Shown here: positions 1 to 5,716 of the stretch, in pieces
Position numbering within the stretch: position 1 is the first letter of the stretch
Layout of the letters: each line of letters opens with the position of its first letter
Notes under the pieces: generated by a model
The model's input: the letters and a program-made list of their open reading frames with translations, nothing else
Database searches by the model: none
Told to the model about the DNA's origin: nothing
From: Actinomycetales bacterium
GTDB taxonomy: Bacteria > Actinomycetota > Actinomycetes > Actinomycetales > Beutenbergiaceae
Direction of reading: 5' to 3'
NCBI GenBank assembly: GCA_016649925.1
Contig: JAENWO010000080.1
Coordinates: forward strand, 1 to 9,255
Length of the DNA: 9,255 bases
Made by a program: the position numbers and the translations under genes

Positions 1-57
1 CCACACCTCGGGCCGCGGGCCACACCTCGGGCCGCGGGCCACACCTCGGGCCGCGGG
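1..57. repeat. three perfect 19-bp tandem direct repeats
   Basis: The unit ccacacctcgggccgcggg occurs three times without a mismatch (1-19, 20-38, 39-57) and abuts the stop codon of the flavodoxin-like gene. Bases 58-75 are a degenerate fourth unit (two mismatches and one missing base), and that unit contains the stop codon itself. The array begins at base 1, so it may continue beyond the window. It has no spacers, so it is not a CRISPR array. A minisatellite expanded by replication slippage is the simplest reading. Confidence 0.9.
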
Positions 58-588
58 CTACATCTCGGGCGCGGGTGCCGCCTCGGGCGCGGGTGCCGCC
101 TCGAGCGCGCCCATCTCCTCGGCGACCGCCTGCGCCCACGCGCGGATCAGGTCGAAGTCGCGTTCGTCGTGCTGGCTCGCGCCCACGAATCCGATCAGGG
201 ACCGCTCGGCCAGGCTCAGCTTGTCGCGCTCGACGAACCCGCCGAACGTCGTGTACCGGCCCGCGTAGTACGGCGGTTCCTTCGGTGTGGTGAACGGCGC
301 CTCGAGCGGGTACGGGGTGACATTCTTCAGACCCGAGGCGAACACCCAGACCGGCTTGGGGGCGAACTCCTTCGCCAGGCGGGCGGCGAACTGCCGGCCG
401 GGGGTGAGGACCCTGCCGATGTAGACGGCGGAGCCCAGCACGACGGCGTCGTAGTACTCCAGGGAGCCGGCGTGCTCGGCGGAGTGCATCGTCACGTGGT
501 GGGCCGCCGCGCGCAGCTCCTCGGAGACGGCGTCCGCGATCTCCTTGGTCGACCCGTACGTGGATGCGGTGGCGAGCAGAACTCTCAT
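58..588 (-). CDS. flavodoxin-domain protein
   Basis: A 176-residue cytoplasmic protein expected to bind FMN and shuttle electrons. Its N-terminus MRVLLATASTYGSTKEIA is a classical flavodoxin phosphate-binding loop: a beta strand, then T/S-x-T-x-x-S/T, then a helix. Later segments match the flavodoxin core: YDAVVLGSAVYIGR (about 46-59) and WVFASGL (about 81-87). Its compact size resembles the HemG-like protoporphyrinogen-oxidase flavodoxins, but the substrate cannot be read from sequence. I chose the ATG at 588 because the phosphate loop must start close to the N-terminus; the open frame reaches 702, but the extra residues are not flavodoxin-like. There is an 82-bp gap after pheT and no clear promoter box, so co-transcription with pheST is possible. 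The C-terminus is an Ala/Pro/Glu tail made of two identical 18-bp repeats. Confidence 0.85.
   Translation of the reverse strand: MRVLLATASTYGSTKEIADAVSEELRAAAHHVTMHSAEHAGSLEYYDAVVLGSAVYIGRVLTPGRQFAARLAKEFAPKPVWVFASGLKNVTPYPLEAPFTTPKEPPYYAGRYTTFGGFVERDKLSLAERSLIGFVGASQHDERDFDLIRAWAQAVAEEMGALEAAPAPEAAPAPEM
67..102 (-). repeat. two identical 18-bp coding repeats (EAAPAP tail)
   Basis: Bases 67-84 and 85-102 are identical (gggcgcgggtgccgcctc on the plus strand). They encode two copies of the hexapeptide EAAPAP at the end of the flavodoxin-like protein. The core CCCGCG-CCCGAG on the minus strand is shared with the 19-bp repeats beyond the stop codon, so the coding and non-coding repeats look like parts of one minisatellite. 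The period differs by one base on either side of the stop. Confidence 0.85.
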
Positions 589-623
589 CCCTCGAGCGTG
601 CCTCGCGACGCCCCGCAGGTCGG

Positions 624-637
624 GGGACCTTCGTCCC
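624..637 (-). terminator. weak hairpin after pheT
   Basis: GGGAC and GTCCC form a 5-bp stem with a 4-nt loop in the gap between the pheT stop and the flavodoxin-like start. No U-tract follows. It could be a weak attenuating hairpin, or chance in GC-rich DNA. Confidence 0.2.
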
Positions 638-670
638 TCGTCCTGCGTGAGGCGCCCGACAACCGCCGGC

Positions 671-3199
671 TCAGCTGCGCAGCTCGGCGCCCACCCGGGC
701 ACCCGCGAGCGCCACGATGGACTCCCGCACGCCGGCTGTGTCGGCCGAGGTCAACGTCCGGTCCGACGCCCGCAGCCGCAGGGAGAACGCGAGCGACTTA
801 CGACCCTCGCCCACGGACGGACCGCGGTAGACGTCGAACAGGCGGACCTCCTCGGCGAGCTCTCCAGCGCCCTCGCGGACCGCAGCGAGCACGTCGGCCA
901 CTGGGACGGCGTCGTCCACCACGAGCGCAACGTCCTCCTTCGCGGCCGGGAACGCCGAGATGGCGGGGATCTGCTTCGCCTCGGCCGGTGCCGCGGCGAA
1001 CAGCACGTCCAGGTCCACCTCGAACGCGACCGTCCGGGCGGGCAGGCCGAGCGCGCCGGTCACCTGGGGAGCGAGCTCGCCCGCATGACCCACGACGGCG
1101 CCATCGGCCGTGGTGAACTCGGCGCAGCGCCCCGGGTGCCACGGCGCGCGGTCCGGATCGCCTCCGACGGTCAGTGTCACGCCGAGGGCCTCTGCGATGC
1201 GGTGGACGACGGCGATCGCGTCGGCGTGGTCGGCGCGGCGTGCGCTCGTGTAGACACCCGCCGGGACCCGCTCGCCGGCGAGGATGCCGGCGACGTGGAG
1301 CGGCTGGTGCGGCACGGCGGCGCGGATCTCCTCGAGCTCGTCGTCGCCCGGCCGGGCTCCCAGCGGCGGCAGCGGGGAGGCCCCGCCGGGGCCGCGGAGG
1401 CTGACCGAGCCGATCTCGTAGATCGCCAGGTCCGTCAGGCCTCGACCGATGTTGCGCACCGCCGCGTCCACGAGAGAGTCCAGCACCGAGGTGCGCATGA
1501 GCGGCTGCGCCTCGGACAGCGGGTTCGCGAGGCGCACCGCGCGACGGCGCTCGTCGCCCTCGGGAAGGCCGAGGTCGTCGTGCCGGGTCGGGGTGATGAA
1601 CGGGTAGGTGAGGACCTGGACGAGACCCTGGTCCGGGAGCAGCCGCGCGACCGTGCGACGTTGCTGCTGGGCACGGGTGAGGCCGCGGCCGGCCGGCGCG
1701 GTGGGTAGCACCGAGGGGATCTGGTCGTAGCCCTGCAGGCGGACGACCTCCTCCACGAGGTGAGCGGGCTCGATCAGGTCCGATCGCCACGTGGGCGGGG
1801 TGACGAGGAGCTGTCACCCGTCGCTCTCCACCCGGGCCCCGATGCTGCGCAGCGTCCGCGCCACGGTCTCGTCGCTGTACGCGACACCAGCCAGGCGCGA
1901 CGGCAGCTGGGCATCCATCACGATCGGGGCGGGTGTAGTCGTCGTGTCCAGGTCCGTGACGGCGTCGTCCGCCGCTCCGCCGCCGTGCTGCACGAGCAGG
2001 TCCACCACCCGCTGCGCGGCGACGGCCTGCAGGGCGGTGTCCACGCCCCGCTCGAACCGCTTGGCCGCCTCCGAGGGCAGCCGGTGGCGGCGCGCGGTGC
2101 GGGCCACGGAGATCTCCTCGAAGTGCGCGGCCTCGATCAGCACGTCCGTGCTGGAAGCCGTGACCTCGGTCTCGGCACCACCCATGACCCCGGCCAGGCC
2201 GAGGACGCGGGAGCCCTCGCCGTGGGGCGAGTCGGTGATGAGCAGGTCCTCCGGGTGGAGGGTGCGCGTGACGTCGTCGAGCGTGCGGAGCGTCTCCCCC
2301 GCGCGCGCCCGGCGCACGACGATCGGCGCCGCAAGCGAGGGCAGGTCGTAGGCGTGCAGCGGCTGACCCAGGTCGAGCATGACGTAGTTCGTCACGTCCA
2401 CGGCGAGGGAGATCGGTCGCATCCCGCCCTGGCGCAACCGGCGCTGCATCCACGCCGGGCTCGGGGCGCCGGCGTCGATGCCGCGCACGATGCGTGCGAC
2501 GAAGCGGTCGCAGCCGACCACGCCGTGGATCGGGGCGTCGTCGGCCACCTCGACCGCGAAACCGTCGGCGGTAGCCACCGGCAGGTCCGCGCCCGGCAGG
2601 CCGTGGTCGGTGAAAACCGCACCGGTGGAGTGGGCGTACTCACGTGCCACCCCGCGAACCGAGAAGCAGTAGCCACGGTCCGGGGTCACGTTGATCTCGA
2701 GGACCTCCTCCCCCAGGCCGAGGAGCTCGACGGCGTCCGTCCCGGGAGCCGGTGCCGGCTCCTCGAGCACGATGATGCCGTGGTGGTCGTCGCCGAGGCC
2801 GAGCTCGCGCTGGGAGGCGATCATCCCGTCGGAGACGTGGCCGTAGGTCTTGCGTGCGGCGATCACGAAGTCACCGGGCAGCACCGCACCGGGCAGCGCG
2901 ACGACCACATGGTCCCCGGCGACGAAGTTGTGCGCGCCGCAGACGATGCCGCGTGGGACGCCGCCCGAGTTGTGCTCGCCGACGTCCACCTGGCACCAGT
3001 TGATCGTCTTGCCGTTCTTCTGCGGCTCCGGAGTGACCTCGAGCACGCGTCCGACGACGAGCGGTCCGGTGACTGCTGCGCCCTGAACGGACTCCTCCTC
3101 CAGCCCCACCCGGACGAGATCCGCGGCGATCTGCTCGACCGTGGTCCCCACCGGCACCTCGACGTGGTCACGCAGCCAGCTCGGGATGACGTACGACAT
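671..3199 (-). pseudogene. pheT: phenylalanyl-tRNA synthetase beta subunit, interrupted by an in-frame TGA at codon 462
   Basis: The beta subunit joins PheS in the (alpha-beta)2 enzyme that charges tRNA-Phe and edits mischarged Tyr-tRNA. The frame spans 842 positions, normal for full-length bacterial PheT. Domains in order: N-terminal helix; tRNA-binding OB fold (about 44-153, including GIVCGAHNF and KTYGHVSDGMIASQREL); B3/B4 editing region (about 217-395, with DVTNYVMLDLGQPLHAYD); B5 domain (about 425-495); synthetase-like core; FDX-ACB anticodon-binding domain (about 747-842). Bases 1816-1814 read TGA in frame. Before it comes RSIGARVESDG and directly after it QLLVTPPTWRSDL, both normal B5 sequence, so nothing else is missing. 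Read literally, translation gives a 461-residue product lacking the core and anticodon-binding domain. The ATG overlaps the pheS stop (TGATG) behind a strong GGAAGGA site (3208-3214). This could be a base-call error, a real mutation, or readthrough; I cannot decide from one sequence. Confidence 0.85.
1798..1819 (-). other. perfect 7-bp inverted repeat containing the premature TGA of pheT
   Basis: On the coding strand GGGTGAC (1819-1813) and GTCACCC (1804-1798) are exact reverse complements separated by an 8-base loop. The premature TGA is bases 4-6 of the first arm. The second arm encodes the conserved Val-Thr-Pro of LLVTPP. The stop is followed by C, generally the leakiest context for UGA. 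The hairpin is seen directly; any role for it is inference. Confidence 0.8.
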
Positions 3200-4251
3200 C
3201 AGCGCTGTCCTTCCAGCGAGAAGCGGATATCGCCCTCGACCATGTCGTGCATGTCCTCGATCCCGTGGCGCAGCATCAGCGTGCGCTCGATCCCCATCCC
3301 GAACGCGAAACCGGAGTAGACGTCGGGGTCGATGCCGCACGCGCGCAGCACGTTCGGGTTGACCATGCCGCAGCCGCCCCACTCGATCCAGCCCGCGCCG
3401 CCGCGCTTCTGCGGGAACCACAGGTCCATCTCGGCGCTCGGCTCGGTGAACGGGAAGAAGGAGGGCCGCAGCCGGGTCCTCGCCTCGGGCCCGAACATGG
3501 CGCGCGCGAAGTGGTCGAGGACTCCGGTGAGGTGCGCCATCGTCAGGCCCTTGTCCACGGCGAGGCCCTCCACCTGGTGGAACACGGGCGTGTGCGTGGC
3601 GTCGAGCTCATCGGTGCGGAACACCTTGCCCGGGCAGGCGATGTAGACGGGCAGGTCCCGGGTGAGCAGGGTGCGGGCCTGCACCGGGGAGGTGTGGGTG
3701 CGAAGCACCAGGTGCGAGGCCTCCTCGCCGGAGTCGGCGACGAAGAACGTGTCCTGCATCTGGCGCGCCGGGTGGTCGGGACCGAAGTTGAGGGCGTCGA
3801 AGTTGAACCACTCGTGCTCGATCTCGGGTCCCTCGGCGATCTCCCAGCCCATGCCGACGAAGAAGTCGGCGATCTCGTCCATGAGCATGTCGAGCGGGTG
3901 TCTCGCGCCGAGCGGCTGCCGGTCCACGGGGATCGTGACGTCGACGGCCTCGGTGCGCAGCACGCGGGCGTCGCGCTCGGTCTCCAGTTCGACCTGACGT
4001 GCGGCGATCGCCTGGTCCAGCCGGCCGCGGGACTGGCCGACGAGCTTGCCCGCGCCGGCCCTGTCCGCCGGGGCGAGCTGGCCGATCGCCCGGTTCGCCA
4101 ACGCGAGCGGGCTGCGGTCGCCGGTGTGCGCGACACGGACGTCCTTGAGGGCGCCGAGGTCGCCGGAGTCGGCGACGGCGGTCAGCGCCGCGTCGAGCGC
4201 CCGGCCGACGGCGTCGGGGTCGAGGGGCGAGGGGGAATGAGGGGTGGGCAT
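3199..4251 (-). CDS. pheS: phenylalanyl-tRNA synthetase alpha subunit
   Basis: A 350-residue class II synthetase subunit holding the catalytic site that activates phenylalanine and transfers it to tRNA-Phe, in complex with PheT. The first roughly 100 residues are the helical coiled-coil arm that contacts tRNA. The catalytic domain follows, with MQDTFFV (165-171), RTHTSPVQ (184-191), motif 2 FRTDELDATHTPVFHQ (211-226), FFPFTEPSAEMD (265-276), GCGMVNPNVL (293-302) and motif 3 GFAFGMGIERTLML (314-327). The length is normal and the frame intact. The ATG at 4251 is supported by GGAAGG five bases upstream (4257-4262) and a TAGACT box further up. Its TGA shares one base with the pheT ATG, implying translational coupling. 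No T-box leader fits in the roughly 30-nt 5' UTR. Confidence 0.97.
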   Translation of the reverse strand: MPTPHSPSPLDPDAVGRALDAALTAVADSGDLGALKDVRVAHTGDRSPLALANRAIGQLAPADRAGAGKLVGQSRGRLDQAIAARQVELETERDARVLRTEAVDVTIPVDRQPLGARHPLDMLMDEIADFFVGMGWEIAEGPEIEHEWFNFDALNFGPDHPARQMQDTFFVADSGEEASHLVLRTHTSPVQARTLLTRDLPVYIACPGKVFRTDELDATHTPVFHQVEGLAVDKGLTMAHLTGVLDHFARAMFGPEARTRLRPSFFPFTEPSAEMDLWFPQKRGGAGWIEWGGCGMVNPNVLRACGIDPDVYSGFAFGMGIERTLMLRHGIEDMHDMVEGDIRFSLEGQR

Positions 4252-4256
4252 GCGTA

Positions 4257-4262
4257 CCTTCC
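4257..4262 (-). promoter_or_regulatory. ribosome binding site of pheS
   Basis: GGAAGG on the minus strand lies five bases before the ATG at 4251. It fixes that start against the upstream in-frame codons, whose translation is low-complexity and unlike PheS. Confidence 0.75.
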
Positions 4263-4286
4263 GGGCAAGTTGGGGATCCACCAGGG

Positions 4287-4292
4287 AGTCTA
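4287..4292 (-). promoter_or_regulatory. -10 box of the pheST promoter
   Basis: TAGACT on the minus strand matches the actinobacterial TAnnnT consensus. Transcription would start near 4280, giving a leader of about 30 nt that includes the GGAAGG site. A perfect 10-bp palindrome, CGCCCGGGCG (4301-4310), lies in the spacer upstream. No good -35 hexamer is visible, which is common in this group. Confidence 0.5.
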
Positions 4293-4341
4293 GAGGCGCC
4301 CGCCCGGGCGTGACCGGTGCCGCTCGGCAGGTGCGCAGTCC

Positions 4342-4601
4342 GACCGCGCCACGGCCGAGCGCATGCTCGACGAGAACGACACCTCCCGCCAGAACTACGT
4401 CCAGGGCCTGTTCGCCGTCGATCCCACGAACCCGCGCAACTACCACCTGGTCATCGACACGACGGCGTTCGACGTGGAGACCGTGACCGAGCTCATCATG
4501 TCCGCCCAGGCTGCCCGGGCCCGGGCCCGTCGGGCGGGACGGCCTCGGACGGGACGGCATCGGGCGGGACGGCCTCGGACGGGACGGCGTCGGACGCCTG
4601 A
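4342..4601 (+). pseudogene. 5'-truncated remnant of a cytidylate-kinase-like gene
   Basis: The frame through the ATG at 4363 encodes ERMLDENDTSRQNYVQGLF followed by VDPTNPRNYHLVIDTTAFDV. This is the pattern at the C-terminal end of the cytidylate-kinase-like family (R..Y....y.vDp.dp..YhLviDt......v.eli). The P-loop and the whole N-terminal half are missing; upstream the frame soon meets a TAG at 4291. Near 4514-4528 the sequence becomes CCCGGG repeats, and beyond that the codon bias favours another frame, encoding a Gly-Thr-Ala-Ser-Asp repeat and stopping at 4599-4601. I read this as a decayed gene with a deletion at its 5' side and a slippage frameshift in the GC tract. A short expressed peptide from ATG 4363 cannot be excluded. 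The family call comes from pattern memory and is moderately firm. Confidence 0.6.
4531..4590 (+). repeat. 30-bp tandem repeat, two copies (four 15-bp half units)
   Basis: Bases 4531-4560 and 4561-4590 agree at 29 of 30 positions. Each consists of two similar 15-bp halves starting cgggcgggacggcct and cggacgggacggc. In the frame with GC-rich third positions it encodes GTASD/GTASG pentapeptides. It lies just after a CCCGGG microsatellite tract at 4514-4528, and both are typical of slippage-prone sequence in the tail of the decayed cytidylate-kinase-like gene. Confidence 0.9.
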
Positions 4602-4657
4602 ACCGGCGGCACGATGCCACCGCCCCCACCGAGCGCGACCGGATACCGCCACGGGGT

Positions 4658-4687
4658 TTGGCGCCGCCCGCGTTGGATTGCTAGCAT
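4658..4687 (+). promoter_or_regulatory. promoter of the ribbon-helix-helix gene (leaderless)
   Basis: TTGGCG (4658-4663) and TAGCAT (4682-4687) are 18 bp apart, matching actinobacterial -35 and -10 boxes. The ATG at 4694 lies six bases beyond the -10 box, about where transcription would start, and no Shine-Dalgarno sequence precedes it. A leaderless mRNA is predicted. Confidence 0.6.
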
Positions 4688-4693
4688 CCTTGC

Positions 4694-4849
4694 ATGACGT
4701 CCTCACCCGCGCCCAAGGCGCAGTTCAACGTGTACCTCCCGCCGGAGCTCGTCCGGGCGGTGAAGCACCGCAGCATCGACGAGGGCGTCAGCCTGTCCGC
4801 GTTCGTCCAGCGCGTGCTGGAGCGCTACCTCGAGGAGACCTCACGATGA
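4694..4849 (+). CDS. 51-residue ribbon-helix-helix (CopG-like) DNA-binding protein
   Basis: A small protein with the RHH fold: strand QFNVYLP (about 10-16), helix PELVRAVKHRSIDEG (17-31) and helix SLSAFVQRVLERYLEE (33-48). Two chains would form an antiparallel ribbon that inserts into the major groove. Third codon positions are strongly GC-rich, supporting real coding. Its start is set by a promoter whose predicted start point coincides with the ATG. The stop overlaps the ATG of the next tiny ORF (ATGA), as in coupled two-gene units where the small protein is an autorepressor or antitoxin. No toxin is recognisable beside it. Its target and role are unknown; a stand-alone regulator left by a damaged operon is the best guess. 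Confidence 0.75.
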   Translation: MTSSPAPKAQFNVYLPPELVRAVKHRSIDEGVSLSAFVQRVLERYLEETSR

Positions 4850-4932
4850 CCCTCGCGAGACTCACCGTTCGCCCGATCGACTACACCTCCCCGCTCAGCA
4901 CGCGCGCCGACGGCTCGGGGTCCCGCCCGTGA
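4846..4932 (+). CDS. 28-residue ORF coupled to the RHH gene, probably a stump of a lost gene
   Basis: It begins at the ATG inside the ATGA overlap with the RHH gene, so it would be translated by coupling, and stops at TGA 4930-4932. Its start, LARLTVRPIDYTS, resembles the first strand of VOC/glyoxalase-like proteins (a few residues, then R-P-I-x-Y-T). The rest (SGSRP at the end) is low complexity and the ORF ends abruptly before dedA. I infer that an operon partner of the RHH gene was truncated here by deletion. The family resemblance rests on about ten residues and is weak; it may also be a chance ORF. Confidence 0.35.
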   Translation: MTLARLTVRPIDYTSPLSTRADGSGSRP

Positions 4933-4955
4933 GAACCTTGTCGGTGCCTGTTCTC
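4931..4955 (+). other. GAGAAC/GTTCTC inverted repeat upstream of the DedA gene
   Basis: GAGAAC (4931-4936) and GTTCTC (4950-4955) are perfect reverse complements separated by 13 bases, between the 28-codon ORF stop and the DedA ribosome binding site. It may be an operator or a small hairpin. With 6-bp arms, chance is a real possibility. Confidence 0.4.
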
Positions 4956-4962
4956 GACCCCC

Positions 4963-4967
4963 AGGGA
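4963..4967 (+). promoter_or_regulatory. ribosome binding site of the DedA gene
   Basis: AGGGA lies six bases before the ATG at 4974. It selects this start over the in-frame GTG at 4929, which has no comparable site and overlaps the upstream ORF. Confidence 0.65.
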
Positions 4968-4973
4968 AGTCCC

Positions 4974-5654
4974 ATGTCACTGCACCACCCGATCGCGCTC
5001 CAGGCCGGCACCGACCCGGCGGCGCAGTACGAGGGCTTCATCGGCTGGGTCCTGTCACTGATGACCTCGATGGGCGAGGTCGGCGTCGGCATCGCGGTGC
5101 TGATCGAGACGTTCTTCCCGCCGATCCCCTCCGAGGCGATCCTCCCGGGTGCGGGGTTCCTCGCCTACGAGGGCCGGATGAGCTTCTGGTGGGCGCTGTT
5201 CGCGGCGACCCTCGCGGGTCTGGTGGGCGGTTGGGTCTGGTACGGGATCGGAGCAGCGCTCGGGCGCGCGCGGACGCGCCGGATCTTCGAGTGGATGCCG
5301 CTCGTCGAGGTCACCGACTTCGACAAGGCCGAGGCGTTCTTCACCAAGTGGGGTGGCGTCGCGATCTTCACGGGTCGGTGCGTCCCGCTGGTCCGGAGCT
5401 TCATCTCCGTACCTGCGGGGATCGAGCGCATGAACCTGGCAAAATTCTCCCTCTACACCTTCGCTGGCTCCCTGCTCTGGAACCTCATCTGGATCGGGCT
5501 CGGATTCGCCTTCGGACCGGCCATCAGGCCCGTGCTGGAGCAGTGGAGCGGCGTGCTGTCCACGCTCGTCGTCGGGGTGATCCTTGTGCTTCTCCTGTGG
5601 TTCGTCATCGCGCGCCTGCGCCGGCGCGCCAAGGCGCCGACCAGTGGCGAGTGA
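4974..5654 (+). CDS. DedA-family integral membrane protein
   Basis: A 226-residue polytopic inner-membrane protein of the DedA (VTT/SNARE-associated) family. Members act in envelope homeostasis, and some are now known to move polyprenyl-phosphate or phospholipids across the membrane. Visible hallmarks: the acidic re-entrant loop ETFFPPIPSEAILPGAGFLA (45-64), with Glu45 and Glu54; a Gly-rich membrane segment (about 72-98); then GRCVPLVRSFISVPAGIERM (134-153), with the two family arginines Arg135 and Arg141. Two hydrophobic C-terminal segments (about 163-181 and 195-213) and a basic Arg-rich tail follow. The length is normal. The nearest downstream gene appears to have its own promoter, so this is probably transcribed alone. 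The precise substrate is not deducible. Confidence 0.93.
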   Translation: MSLHHPIALQAGTDPAAQYEGFIGWVLSLMTSMGEVGVGIAVLIETFFPPIPSEAILPGAGFLAYEGRMSFWWALFAATLAGLVGGWVWYGIGAALGRARTRRIFEWMPLVEVTDFDKAEAFFTKWGGVAIFTGRCVPLVRSFISVPAGIERMNLAKFSLYTFAGSLLWNLIWIGLGFAFGPAIRPVLEQWSGVLSTLVVGVILVLLLWFVIARLRRRAKAPTSGE

Positions 5655-5663
5655 GCGCTCGCC
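5646..5663 (+). terminator. possible hairpin at the DedA stop codon
   Basis: GGCGAG and CTCGCC form a 6-bp stem with loop TGAGCG, and the TGA stop begins the loop. There is no U-tract. It may be a weak terminator; chance is plausible at this GC content. Confidence 0.25.
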
Positions 5664-5703
5664 GCTGCCTCGAAGCAGGGTGAGCCACGGTCGGTTACGC
5701 CAT

Positions 5704-5709
5704 TAGGCT
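5704..5709 (+). promoter_or_regulatory. -10 box of the aminotransferase gene (leaderless)
   Basis: TAGGCT fits TAnnnT and ends seven bases before the ATG at 5717, so the predicted transcription start is at the start codon. No Shine-Dalgarno sequence is visible, which supports a leaderless transcript. The -35 region is not recognisable. Confidence 0.5.
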
Positions 5710-5716
5710 GACCAGC

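Noticed and set aside
1..57. CRISPR array
   Set aside because: The units are contiguous, with no unique spacers.
671..1756. The downstream half of pheT as an independent gene starting at the GTG at 1756
   Set aside because: The GTG is simply Val482 inside the conserved HLVEEVVRL motif of the B5 domain, with no ribosome site; it is the same gene after the stop.
1814..1816. The pheT TGA as a selenocysteine codon
   Set aside because: PheT has no conserved Cys at this turn, and the hairpin includes the UGA itself instead of lying just downstream as a bacterial SECIS does.
1814..1816. TGA reassigned to Trp or Gly in this organism
   Set aside because: TGA is the natural stop of pheS, pheT itself, the RHH gene, the DedA gene, the aminotransferase, the polymerase and ligC.
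1760..3319. Long plus-strand open frame across pheT (519 codons)
   Set aside because: Its translation is rich in Arg, His and Gly with no recognisable domain; it is an antisense shadow caused by high GC and the codon bias of pheT.
4252..4292. T-box leader controlling pheST
   Set aside because: Only about 30 nt lie between the predicted transcription start and the pheS ATG, far too short for a T-box.
3247..4293. Plus-strand open frame across pheS
   Set aside because: Antisense shadow; composition is low-complexity and pheS is unmistakable on the other strand.
4601..4693. tRNA or small RNA gene
   Set aside because: No cloverleaf or T-loop consensus could be drawn; the segment is better explained as the promoter region of the RHH gene.
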